A stretch of DNA of 64,000 nt from Sodalis ligni (GTDB lineage: Bacteria; Pseudomonadota; Gammaproteobacteria; Enterobacterales; Enterobacteriaceae). A model generated the notes under the pieces. That model saw only the letters and a program-made list of their open reading frames with translations, had not been told where the DNA came from and ran no database searches. The DNA is taken from NCBI RefSeq assembly GCF_016865525.2, contig NZ_CP075169.1, positions 3,410,337 to 3,474,336 of the forward strand, read 5' to 3'. A program made the translations under genes and the position numbers. Positions 29,555 to 38,556 of this stretch are shown here, piece by piece; within the stretch, counting starts at the first letter, position 1; every line of letters starts with the position of its first letter.

Positions 29555-29694
29555 TCACCATGGCATCCATTTCGTGACAAAACACATACCGTTGAAAAAT
29601 CACCGCCCTGATCACAAAAGCTATTCAATGCCGACAGCCATAACATCAAGCACAGCAGTAAAATGCCCAGTATTGATAGTGCCGTGTTTTTCAA
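29555..29694 (-). pseudogene. mgrB: PhoQ inhibitor MgrB, single-base frameshift
   Basis: From a TTG start (no nearby ATG) the sequence reads KNTALSILGILLLCLMLWLS then ALNSFCDQGGDF. Adding one T to a five-T run gives FNGMCFVTKWMPW and a stop, aligning residue for residue with the E. coli MgrB tail [20 protein letters not shown]. The functional Cys of the membrane helix, both periplasmic Cys and the terminal Trp are then present, in 46 aa (E. coli 47). Without the repair the frame runs 12 residues past in scrambled sequence. MgrB dampens PhoQ kinase; its loss derepresses PhoPQ. Confidence 0.82.
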
Positions 29695-29854
29695 AACCCA
29701 AGTCCTGTACTTCCTCGATGAATATATTTTATCTAGGATAACTTAAACAAAGACTAACCATGGTCCATTTTATTACCAGAATAATGATTTAAAGGACGAT
29801 GATATGTGTTACAGATTATAAAAAATCTATGCGAGAAAATATATATGATTAAAA

Positions 29855-30102
29855 TCAATTGGTTGTCGCCTGATCAAATTTGAGATCGATTAGCGTTATG
29901 GCTTTTCGATAGCGCGGCGGGTGATAGGATCCCGCGCCTCGGGATGGCTGGTTACATCGATGCTTTTTAGCTGTTGCGACATTTTATCGCGAACATGGGC
30001 AGGAGCTATCACATCGATAACGTCGAGGATTTGCTTGATAACCAGCTGACAGGCCACGAGATCGGAGATCAACTCCTGGTCGTGGGTGAAGGATTCCGAC
30101 AT
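29855..30102 (-). pseudogene. Small conserved helical protein downstream of kdgR, frameshifted
   Basis: [20 protein letters not shown] and [24 protein letters not shown] form a small helical protein resembling DUF2594/YecF-type proteins of enterobacteria; that family assignment is tentative. Close to the end the frame slips in an A run (GAAAAGCC). With one A added it continues [15 protein letters not shown] to 29855, 82 aa in all. It lies 21 bp downstream of kdgR on the same strand, so the two were probably co-transcribed. Confidence 0.6.
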
Positions 30103-30123
30103 GGTAATGTCTCCGGTCTTCCC

Positions 30124-30880
30124 TTAAAAAGGATATTCGCGATAGCCGATTTGGCGGGAAATATTGCGTTTCTTTTTGCAGCGAAACGGATGGTGGGAAA
30201 AGAGATGCTAAGGCCGGCAATCACCACGCCGAAACGGTCAAATATCGGCACCGCGACGCAGCGCAAGCCATCCTCCTGCTCTTCGTTATCTTCGCCGAAG
30301 CCTTGCTGGCGCACTTTAATCAATTCCGGCATCAACGACGCAGCATCGGCGACGGTGCGGCGGGTGCTGCGATTAAAAACCACCCCTGAAAGGATACGCT
30401 GCGCTTCATCCGCCTCGCGCCAGGCCAGCAATACCTTGCCGATTGCCGTGCTATAAAGGGGATTCCGGCGGCCTACGCGGGAATACATGCGCAGATTGTA
30501 CATTGAATCGATTTTATGGATGTAAACGATGCTGTCTTCATCCAGCGAGCCAAGATGGATGGTTTCACGGGTTAAATTGGACAGTACCCGCATTTGAACA
30601 TCGGCGATGCGAATCAGATCGATATTCTGTAAAGCCTTGGCACCCAATTCGAATAGCTTCAGCGTCAGGGAGTATTTCTCCGATTCGCCTTCCTGGGAGA
30701 CGTAACCGAGGGATTTCATGGTTTGGAGAAAGCGATACACGGTGCTTTTGACATCAACACCCGCTGGGCCAGCTCGGTAATGCCGATTTCCCGCTCTTCC
30801 CCCAGCGCCTGGAGAATACCAAAAACCTTCAATACTGACGATACGGAATCGGGTTGTCTGTCTAAATCTGCAATCGTCAT
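30124..30880 (-). pseudogene. kdgR: Transcriptional repressor KdgR (IclR family), broken
   Basis: The start MTIADLDRQPDSVSSVLKVF and helix-turn-helix region (IGITELAQRVLMSK) are in one frame. After a lost A (TCAAAAGC for S-K-S) the rest (STVYRFLQTMKSLGYVSQEG through VVIAGLSISFPTIRF) is in another. Near the C-terminus about 15 residues are deleted relative to E. coli and the frame changes again before NISRQIGYREYPF and the stop at 30124. KdgR represses hexuronate, pectin-derived and KDG catabolism genes. This is a solid pseudogene because it combines a shift with a real deletion. Confidence 0.88.
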
Positions 30881-31091
30881 TTTTATGGAAATCCTGATAA
30901 GCGTTTTGTTTTAAAAAAACTAGAACATAATTTCCATTATAAAGGTATGACTCCAAATTTCGCAATGGCTGTGCTCAATAAAGCCGGCTTTAATGTCCAG
31001 TCAGTAATTATTACATTTCTTCGGCGGCCTGCTGATCCGTTACAGCAGGATTTAATGCTAGGATAAGGGTTTTGACGGTTGTTAAACATTC

Positions 31092-32483
31092 ATGATTGAT
31101 AAAATTGCTGATGGCGTTCCTACGCCTCAGCGCTATGGTGCGATCATCACCGTAGCACTCAGCATCACCGTCGCCGTGCTGGACAGCGCCATCGCCAATG
31201 TAGCCCTTCCTACTATCGCGCGCGAACTTCACGCCAGTCCGGCCGCCTCAATCTGGGTGGTCAATGCCTATCAGCTCGCCATCATTATGACCCTGCTCTC
31301 CTTCGCCACCTTGGGGGATATTTACGGTTTCCGACGGGTATATCAATGCGGTCTGGTGGTGTTCAGCCTGATGTCCCTGTCATGCGCCTTATCCCAAAAC
31401 CTTTGGATGCTGATTGGCGCCCGCGTACTGCAAGGGTTTGGCGCCGCGGCCATCATGAGCATCAATACGGCGCTGATCCGCATTATTTATCCCACTCGCC
31501 TGCTGGGGAAAGGGATGGCTATCAACACCCTGATAGTGGCGGTATCCACCGCGGCGGGGCCCACCGTGGCCGCCGGCGTGTTATCCATCGCCACCTGGCA
31601 GTGGCTGTTTGCCATCAACGTGCCCATCGGCCTGCTGGCCTTTTATCTTGGTCATCGATTCCTGCCGGCAAATCCAATAAAAAACACCGGACAACGGTTC
31701 AATTTCGCCAGCGCCGGCATGAACGCCCTGACCTTCGGCCTGTTATTGTCAGCCCTGGGGGGCTTTGCCCAACGCCTGAACGGATATATGATTTTGACCG
31801 AGCTTGCCGGCGCGGTGATAGTCGGCACCATTTTTATCCGGCACCAGCTTCGTCAACCCTGGCCGCTGCTGCCGGTTGATTTGCTGCGTATCCCGCTCTT
31901 CTCTCTTTCCCTTTGCACGTCCATCTGTTCTTTCTGCGCCCAGATGCTGGCCATGGTTTCCCTGCCGTTTTTTTTGCAAAGCATACTGGGCCGCGACGAA
32001 GTGGCTACCGGGTTATTGCTGACGCCCTGGCCGCTGGCGACAATGCTGTTCGCCATGCTGGCGGGCAGGCTGATAGGCCGTGTCCATGCCGGTTTGCTGG
32101 GGGCTGTGGGGTTGGGTATCTTTGCCGCCGGGCTTTTCTCCCTGGCCTGGCTACCGGGATCGCCGGCCAATGCCGACATCGTCTGGCGGATGATGCTGTG
32201 CGGCGCCGGGTTCGGCTTATTCCAGTCCCCCAACAACCATACCATTATCACGTCCGCGCCACGCAACCGCAGTGGCGGCGCCAGCGGGATGCTGGGGACC
32301 GCGCGCCTGGTGGGACAAACCTCCGGCGCCGCCCTGGTGGCGCTGATGTTTAATTTATTGGGCACCGGCGGCACCCATGCCTCTTTGCTGCTGGCCGGCG
32401 GCTTTGCAACGGCGGCAGCCATGGTGAGCGCACTGCGTATAAGCCAACCCAATCCGCAGCGCCAAAGCACCGCCGGCAGGTAG
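31092..32483 (+). CDS. yebQ: MFS transporter YebQ (EmrB/QacA type)
   Basis: This 463-aa protein has about 14 membrane helices and begins with the drug:H+ antiporter signature LDSAIANVALPTIARELHAS PAASIWVVNAY. It also contains LLPVDLLRIPLFSLSLCTSI, LLLTPWPLATMLFAMLAG and FGLFQSPNNHTIITSAPRNR. It closely parallels E. coli YebQ (457 aa). It is divergent from kdgR, and its stop is 4 bp from the convergent htpX stop. The substrate is unknown. Confidence 0.93.
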   Translation: MIDKIADGVPTPQRYGAIITVALSITVAVLDSAIANVALPTIARELHASPAASIWVVNAYQLAIIMTLLSFATLGDIYGFRRVYQCGLVVFSLMSLSCALSQNLWMLIGARVLQGFGAAAIMSINTALIRIIYPTRLLGKGMAINTLIVAVSTAAGPTVAAGVLSIATWQWLFAINVPIGLLAFYLGHRFLPANPIKNTGQRFNFASAGMNALTFGLLLSALGGFAQRLNGYMILTELAGAVIVGTIFIRHQLRQPWPLLPVDLLRIPLFSLSLCTSICSFCAQMLAMVSLPFFLQSILGRDEVATGLLLTPWPLATMLFAMLAGRLIGRVHAGLLGAVGLGIFAAGLFSLAWLPGSPANADIVWRMMLCGAGFGLFQSPNNHTIITSAPRNRSGGASGMLGTARLVGQTSGAALVALMFNLLGTGGTHASLLLAGGFATAAAMVSALRISQPNPQRQSTAGR

Positions 32484-32487
32484 CCGG

Positions 32488-33369
32488 TTATTTTAAATAG
32501 GCGCCGGACCGCAGGGCCTCGATACGTTTATCCAACGGCGGATGCGACATGAACAGCTCGCTGAAGGATTTTGATTTACCGTTGATGCAAAACGCCAGCA
32601 TGCCGCCCTCTTCCTGGGGTTCGTAGCTGGTTTTCAGGCGCTGCAGCGCGGCAATCATCTTATCGCGCCCCACCAGCCGCGCCGAACCGGCATCGGCATG
32701 GAATTCGCGATGTCGTGAGAACCATAGCGTAATCAGGCTTGCCAGCACTCCGAACACCAGCTCCAGCACCATGGACACGGCAAAATAGATCATCGGATTG
32801 CCGCCGTTGCTTTCCCCTTCATCACGGTTCGATGACAAAAAGCCGGCGGCCAGCTGCGCCAGGATCCGAGAGACAAAAATCACGAAGGTGTTCACCACGC
32901 CCTGTATCAGGGTCATGGTGACCATATCGCCGTTGGAGACGTGGCTGATTTCATGGGCGATGACCGCTTCGGCCTCGTCGCGGCTCATATTTTGCAGCAG
33001 GCCGGTACTGACCGCCACCAGAGAGGCGTCGCGCCGGGCGCCGGTAGCGAAGGCGTTGATATCCGGCGCCGGGTAGACCGCCACCTGGGGCATGACAATG
33101 CCCGCCTGCTGCGATTGGCGCTGCACGGTAGCCAGCAGCCAGCGTTCGGTTTCATTGCGCGGGCGCTCGATGACTTCCCCACCCACCGAACGCAGCGCCA
33201 TGGACTTCGACAGCCACAGCGAAACAAAGGCGCCGCCAAAACCAAACAGGCCGGCCATGATCATCAATCCGGCGGCGCTGGAAGATTGTATCCCCGTCAG
33301 GCTCAGCACCAGACCGAATACCAGCATAACCGCCAGGTTGGTAAGCAGAAAGAGAGCGATGCGCATCAT
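32488..33369 (-). CDS. htpX: Membrane zinc metalloprotease HtpX
   Basis: This 293-aa protein has two N-terminal membrane helices ([20 protein letters not shown]), the zinc motif [14 protein letters not shown] (HEXXH), and two further hydrophobic segments, then [20 protein letters not shown] with the third ligand Glu. HtpX degrades damaged inner-membrane proteins together with FtsH. In E. coli it is induced by CpxAR. It lies downstream of prc on the same strand. Confidence 0.96.
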   Translation of the reverse strand: MMRIALFLLTNLAVMLVFGLVLSLTGIQSSSAAGLMIMAGLFGFGGAFVSLWLSKSMALRSVGGEVIERPRNETERWLLATVQRQSQQAGIVMPQVAVYPAPDINAFATGARRDASLVAVSTGLLQNMSRDEAEAVIAHEISHVSNGDMVTMTLIQGVVNTFVIFVSRILAQLAAGFLSSNRDEGESNGGNPMIYFAVSMVLELVFGVLASLITLWFSRHREFHADAGSARLVGRDKMIAALQRLKTSYEPQEEGGMLAFCINGKSKSFSELFMSHPPLDKRIEALRSGAYLK

Positions 33370-33502
33370 ATAGAATGTGGTCCCCTGATAAAAATCACGC
33401 CGATTGCGTTAAAGGGATCGTATGGGCTTTCAGAGGGTTTTCAAGCGTAACTTGCCAATAAGTGCTTAAAAAGACATAACTTTACATTTTGTAAAAAAAT
33501 AA

Positions 33503-33521
33503 AGGCGCCGGTGAGGCGCCT
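33503..33521 (-). terminator. prc terminator hairpin, distal copy
   Basis: AGGCGCCGGTGAGGCGCCT (plus strand) is a GC-rich hairpin. Read on the minus strand it is followed by TTTATTTTTTT, a convincing terminator for prc. An identical 19-bp copy lies at 33685-33703 on the other side of the 163-bp element. Confidence 0.75.
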
Positions 33522-33684
33522 GAGCTTGTTGACAAAGTGCCCGGTCGGAACAGGCTGCCAGATCGTAAACACGCCGTGAATACATCCTTGTAGGCTCGAT
33601 CCGCGCCATCCATGGCGCGGACGGTTTACTCTTCTGGCAGCCTGTCCCGCCTTATTGACTCCGAGTGCGTTTGTCAGCAGTCTG
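33522..33684. repeat. 163-bp palindromic element, copy 1
   Basis: This element starts GAGCTTGTTGACAAAG and ends CGTTTGTCAGCAGTCTG. Internal inverted repeats include ACAGGCTGCCAGA with TCTGGCAGCCTGT and the central CCGCGCCAT/ATGGCGCGG, so a transcript would fold into one long hairpin. It is flanked on both sides by the identical 19-bp terminator hairpin AGGCGCCGGTGAGGCGCCT. A second copy of the same length, about 85% identical by eye, is at 63266-63428. No coding potential is evident. It behaves like a miniature non-autonomous mobile element or an intergenic palindromic repeat. Confidence 0.8.
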
Positions 33685-33703
33685 AGGCGCCGGTGAGGCG
33701 CCT
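33685..33703 (+). terminator. prc-proximal copy of the terminator hairpin
   Basis: This is an identical duplicate of the 19-bp hairpin at 33503-33521. On the plus strand it is followed by CGGTTTTTATTTT, so it could terminate plus-strand transcription. It is 6 bp from the prc stop codon. Confidence 0.65.
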
Positions 33704-33709
33704 CGGTTT

Positions 33710-35761
33710 TTATTTTACCGCCGCCGGCTGCAGCGGCTGCTGGCCGCTTTGCGCCTTGGCGAGGTCCAATGCAATATGCACGGTTTCGTCCAGGTAGGGA
33801 TCGGGTTCGTGGTAATCTTTCGGTATGTCGTCCAGGGATTTCACCGGTTTTTTGCCTTCCCGCTGCAAGCGGTCATTGATACGCTGCAAACGAATGGCGT
33901 CATCCTCGTGATTTTCCTTCTCGCGCTGAGCCAGATTCAGGGACGCGATATTGCGTTTATCCTTCATGGCATTGAGGCGGGCAATATCCTGAGCGATATA
34001 TTGGAACTCGGGGTCCGCCACGATCCGCGCCTGGTGCGCCTTCAGCAGTTCAGCGGCAAAGGGCTTCAAATCACCGCTCTTGGTGTAGGTAGCCGCATTG
34101 ATGCTGTCCCAGGGCAAGGCGTTATCTTCAAATTTCTCCCCGGTTTCAATGTCCGTCTCATAGCCGGTAGGCATGATGATATCCGGCACAACCCCTTTAC
34201 GCTGGGTGCTGCCGCCATTGATCCGGTAGAATTTCTGGATAGTGTACTGGATTGAGCCCAGCGGCGGCCAGTCGGGACGCAGCATCTGATCGTAGATGCG
34301 GTTAAGGGAGCGGTACTGCTGCACCGTGCCTTTGCCGAAGGTCGGCTCGCCGACGATCAACGCCCGGCCATAATCCTGCATGGCGGCGGCGAAAATTTCC
34401 GATGCCGAGGCGCTGAATCTGTCCACCAGCACCACCAGGGGTCCTTTATAGTACACGATACCGTCGTTATCGCTGTCTTCACGTATCTTGCCGTTATTGT
34501 CGCGAACCTGGACTATCGGTCCGCTGGGAATAAACAGCCCGGACAGCGACACGGCTTCGGTCAAAGCGCCGCCGCCGTTGGTGCGCAAATCGATAATCAC
34601 GCTGCTGACGTTTTGTTTTTCCAGTTTTTGCAGCTGGACCTTGACGTCATCGGTCAGGCCCACGTAAAAGCCGGGGATATCCAGCACCGCAACCTTTTGC
34701 TGACCCACCTGTTTGATGGTCATCTTCACCGCTCGATCCTCAAGACGGATACGCTCGCGGGTCACGGTGACGATACGCGTCTTGGTTCCCTTGCCCGCCG
34801 GCAGAATTTCCAAACGGACCTTGCTGCCCTTCGGGCCTTTGATAAGCGATACCACATCGTCCAGGCGCCAGCCGATGACGTCGACCATGGGCTTGCCGGT
34901 CTGGCCGACGCCCACCACGCGATCCCCGACCATAATGGTTTTGCTTTTCGCCGCCGGCCCGCCGGGCACCAGCGAATTGATGACGGTATAGTCGTCATCC
35001 ATTTGCAACACCGCGCCAATCCCTTCCAGCGACAGGCTCATTTCAGTATTGAACTGCTCGGTATTGCGCGGGGAAAGGTAATTGGTATGCGGATCGATTT
35101 CATGGGCGAAGGCATTCATCACCATTTGAAATACGTCTTCACTGTTGCTTTGCGCCAGCCGGCGAATTGCGAACTGATAGCGCTTGGTCAGTATGTCACG
35201 TATTTCATCGTCTTTTTGCCGGTAAGCTTGAGGCTTAACTCATCGTATTTGACCTTGGCGTCCCAAAGCTTGTTGAGTTCGGCTTCGCTTTGCGGCCAGG
35301 GCGCTTTGCTGCGGTCGAGATCAATGGTGTCGCTACCGGTAAAATCCATGGGTTTGGCCAATTGGGCCAATGCATATTCATAACGCTCGAAGCGCCGTTG
35401 CTGCGCCAGATTATAAAGCGCAAAGGGGACATCCAGTTTTCCGTTTTTCAGTTCGTCGTCAAGCTGATCTTTCTTATCCGAAAATCGGGCAATGTCCGAT
35501 GCCAGCAGCACATTGTGGCTGTAATCCAGCATATTGAGATAACGAGCGAAAATTTTCTCCGAGAAGGCATCGTCCAAATCAAACTGACGATAATGGGAAC
35601 GGGTAAAACCGCGCCGTGACACGTTCACTGACCGTTTCTTGCTGTGCTTCTTCGTGAAGCTGGGGAATCTGATCGGCACGGGTTATCTTCACCTCTGCCG
35701 CCACCACCGATCCCGCCAGTAACAACCCTGCAAGTGCAGTTACTCTGACAAATTTGTTCAT
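33710..35761 (-). pseudogene. prc: Tail-specific protease Prc (Tsp), two compensating frameshifts
   Basis: A signal peptide (MNKFVRVTALAGLLLAGSVV) and QIPQLHEEAQQETVSERVTA lead to a shift at about 35600 (TTTT for TTT). The N-terminal domain follows in a second frame to LTGKK, then a lost A near 35213 moves into the frame carrying the PDZ domain (EGIGAVLQMDDDYTVINSLV) and the catalytic dyad (VDRFSASASEIFAAAMQ with Ser; PTFGKGTVQQ with Lys). The net change is zero and 683 aa would result (E. coli 682). Prc processes FtsI and degrades ssrA-tagged periplasmic proteins. proQ is 19 bp upstream. Confidence 0.86.
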
Positions 35762-35780
35762 GCCCTGGTTGGCCTCCGTA

Positions 35781-36482
35781 TCAGAACTGCAGGTGTTCTG
35801 CGCGCACTATCAAAGCCATCCCGGAAGAAAGCTGCACACGTACCCCTTCTTTGGCAATTTCCATCACGGTTGCTTCCATGGGATCTTTGCCTACCTTGAT
35901 TTTGATGGCCTGACCGATTTGCAGTTTGGAAATATCGGTAACCTGCACCTGACGGGCGGGCGCGGGTTTTTTAACCTCTTGAGAGGGACGTTCATTTCTT
36001 GGCCGGGAGGCGGGACGCGGCCTGCGAGGCGTATTCGCTCCATCGGGGCCTTTGCGTTCAGCAGCGGCCGGATTGGCGGGCGCGGCACGCCGCGGAGCAG
36101 GCGCTTCGCCGTTTTCACGTTTTTTGGCCTGCTGCGCGGCGCGTTGCTGCTGCACGCGGGCTTTGGCTTCCTCGAGCTGCTTGCGGGCATGCTCCACATG
36201 CTGCGCTTCCAATTCTCCACAGGGATTGCCGTCGAGATCCACGCGCTGAGCGCCGAGTTTTATGCCGTACAGATAGCGCCAGCTTGAGGTATAGAGCCGC
36301 AATGCGGAGCGCAGCTGCGTTTTGCTCAGGTTATCTTCTTCCTGGATGCGGGCGACCAGATCCGCAAAAATGCCTATTTTTAATGGCCTCGCCTCGCCCT
36401 CGGCGGTAAAGCAGAGCGGGAAACGCTCAGCCAGAAAGGCTATCACTTCTTTATTACTGTTCAACTTGGGTTGATTTTCCAT
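35781..36482 (-). CDS. proQ: RNA chaperone ProQ
   Basis: The FinO-type domain is at the N-terminus ([20 protein letters not shown], then [36 protein letters not shown]). A charged, Pro/Lys/Arg-rich linker and the C-terminal Tudor-like domain ([32 protein letters not shown]) follow. At 233 aa it has E. coli length. ProQ binds structured sRNAs and mRNA 3' ends. It heads the proQ-prc-htpX gene string. Intact while prc is not. Confidence 0.95.
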   Translation of the reverse strand: MENQPKLNSNKEVIAFLAERFPLCFTAEGEARPLKIGIFADLVARIQEEDNLSKTQLRSALRLYTSSWRYLYGIKLGAQRVDLDGNPCGELEAQHVEHARKQLEEAKARVQQQRAAQQAKKRENGEAPAPRRAAPANPAAAERKGPDGANTPRRPRPASRPRNERPSQEVKKPAPARQVQVTDISKLQIGQAIKIKVGKDPMEATVMEIAKEGVRVQLSSGMALIVRAEHLQF

Positions 36483-36577
36483 GAAATTTCCTGATTACAA
36501 CGGGTTTGCCAACCAGCGCAGGCATGAACAGGCGTCATTATAATGACGCCATCGGCAAATGCCACGTTATCCGTATA

Positions 36578-37075
36578 TCAATATAAGGTATTATTGATAA
36601 ATCTTCGCAGATCAGTTTGATTTAATTGCTGGCAAAGCCGCTCCACCAAAGCTTTCAGGCCTTCTTCGTCCTCATGATCGAAGCGATGATAAATCGTGCT
36701 ATCGATATCGAGTACGCCAACCACCCGGCCGTCCAGGGTAATAGGCAGGACGATTTCAGCAAGACTTGCAGCGTCGCAAGCGATATGCCCGGGAAATTCG
36801 TGGACATCGTCCACCCGCAAAATTCTGTTTTCCGCCACCGCCGTACCGCAGACTCCCTTGCCTACCGGAATGCGCACACAGGCGATTTTACCTTGGAACG
36901 GTCCCAGCACCAGTGTATCACCGTCCAGCAGATAAAAACCGGCCCAATTAACGTCTTCGAGGTGTTCAAAAAGCAAGGCGCTGACGTTCGCCATCGCCGC
37001 GATAAAATGGGTTTCGCCGTCAATCAGCGCCGACATACTTTGTAGTAATTCACTATAGAATTGTTGTTTTTTCAT
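36578..37075 (-). CDS. msrC: Free methionine-(R)-sulfoxide reductase MsrC
   Basis: This 165-aa GAF-domain protein has NWAGFYLLDGDTLVLGPFQG, KIACVRIPVGKGVCGTAVAE and HIACDAASLAEIVLPI, including the three Cys of the fRMsr active site. E. coli MsrC (YebR) is the same length. I chose the ATG at 37075 (MKKQQFYSELLQ) over an upstream ATG that adds unrelated residues. Confidence 0.93.
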   Translation of the reverse strand: MKKQQFYSELLQSMSALIDGETHFIAAMANVSALLFEHLEDVNWAGFYLLDGDTLVLGPFQGKIACVRIPVGKGVCGTAVAENRILRVDDVHEFPGHIACDAASLAEIVLPITLDGRVVGVLDIDSTIYHRFDHEDEEGLKALVERLCQQLNQTDLRRFINNTLY

Positions 37076-37308
37076 ATGTAAACCAATAAATGAGCTAATC
37101 TGTCTGATATCAGCCGGAATGCCAGCCTCTATAAAATAAGCAATAAATGCCCAAGGCCACAAGATTAATCCTTTATTGCTTCACAAAGCCAGCCTCGGCA
37201 GGTATGTTTGCGCAACGTCGCCGGCATTATATTCCCGCTGTGACTCGCCTCACCGGAGTTTACAAGGCAGGTATAGAGGCATGTGAACGAGTTCAGCGTC
37301 GGTAGAAT

Positions 37309-38556
37309 ATGAAAATAAAGCACATCCATTATGCCTTGCCCCAAGGCCGCTACCAGCGTTGCGCTCAATGCGATACCTTGTTCATTTTGCCGACGTTGCA
37401 TCAGAATCAGGACGCTTTTTGTCCGCGCTGCCGGGCCAAGGTTGCCCACGGCCATGAATGGACGATAAATCAGCTGGCGATCCTGGCACTCACCATGGTG
37501 GTACTGATGCCCTTCGCCTATGGGGAACCGTTAATCAGCATCCGCCTGCTGGGTACCTCCATCAATGCCACGCTGGTGCACGGTATCTGGCAAATGGCCA
37601 TCCAAGGCCAGCCTATTACCGCCAGCATGGTGGCATTTTGTACCGTCGGCGCTCCCTGTACGCTGGTTATAGCCATACTCTACCTGAATGTCGGTGAGCG
37701 GTTGGGAATGAATCTGCGGCCGGTTTTGCTGATGCTTACCCGCCTGAAAGAATGGGTCATGCTGGATATCTATCTGATCGGCATGGCGGTGGCGGCCATC
37801 AAAGTCAAGGATTACGCCGATGTGGATACCGGCCTGGCCTTGCCGGCATTCATCGCGCTGGCGCTGCTCAGCGTGGTGACCATGACCCACCTGAATATCG
37901 GCCAGCTCTGGGAACATTTCTACCCGGAGCCCGCCCCCCCTTTTCGCACGAATACCGCCGGTCTGAAAGTTTGCCTGGGCTGCAATTTCACCGGTTATGC
38001 CGATGAACGGGGCCGCTGTCCGCGCTGTCATACCCCCCTGCGGCTTCGCCGCCGGCAAAGCCTGCAGAAATCCTGGGCGGCGTTAATCGCCTCGGTGGTA
38101 TTGCTTATCCCGGCGAATCTCTTGCCGATTTCGATTATCTATATCAACGGCAGCCGTAATGAAAGTACCATACTTTCCGCCATCGGTTCGTTGGCGAACG
38201 ATAACATACCGGTGGCGGCGGTGGTTTTCATCGCCAGCATTCTGGTGCCGTTTATCAAGGTCATCGTCCTGCTTACCTTATTACTGAGCATTCATTTTAA
38301 AGTGCGGCAAGGATTGAAAACCCGCATCCGCCTGTTACGCTTTGTCAGTTGGATCGGCCGTTGGTCAATGCTGGACTTGTTTGTTATTTCCATCACGATG
38401 GCGCTGGTGGATCGCGACCAGCTATTGGCTTTTACTATGGGACCGGCGGCGTTTTATTTCGGCTCCGCCGTTATTTTGACAATACTTGCTGTCGAGTGGT
38501 TAGACAGCCGTCTGATATGGGATGCACATGCCGCAAACGCCGACTACACCGATTAA
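37309..38556 (+). CDS. letA: Lipid-transport inner-membrane protein LetA
   Basis: Two PqiA-type halves each start with a zinc ribbon (CAQCDTLF...[15 protein letters not shown]...CPRCHTP) and continue with four membrane helices. [20 protein letters not shown] and [20 protein letters not shown] begin the membrane parts. The protein is 415 aa (E. coli LetA/YebS 427). LetA is thought to work with the MCE tunnel LetB in moving lipids between inner and outer membranes. It overlaps letB by 35 bp. Intact. Confidence 0.94.
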   Translation: MKIKHIHYALPQGRYQRCAQCDTLFILPTLHQNQDAFCPRCRAKVAHGHEWTINQLAILALTMVVLMPFAYGEPLISIRLLGTSINATLVHGIWQMAIQGQPITASMVAFCTVGAPCTLVIAILYLNVGERLGMNLRPVLLMLTRLKEWVMLDIYLIGMAVAAIKVKDYADVDTGLALPAFIALALLSVVTMTHLNIGQLWEHFYPEPAPPFRTNTAGLKVCLGCNFTGYADERGRCPRCHTPLRLRRRQSLQKSWAALIASVVLLIPANLLPISIIYINGSRNESTILSAIGSLANDNIPVAAVVFIASILVPFIKVIVLLTLLLSIHFKVRQGLKTRIRLLRFVSWIGRWSMLDLFVISITMALVDRDQLLAFTMGPAAFYFGSAVILTILAVEWLDSRLIWDAHAANADYTD

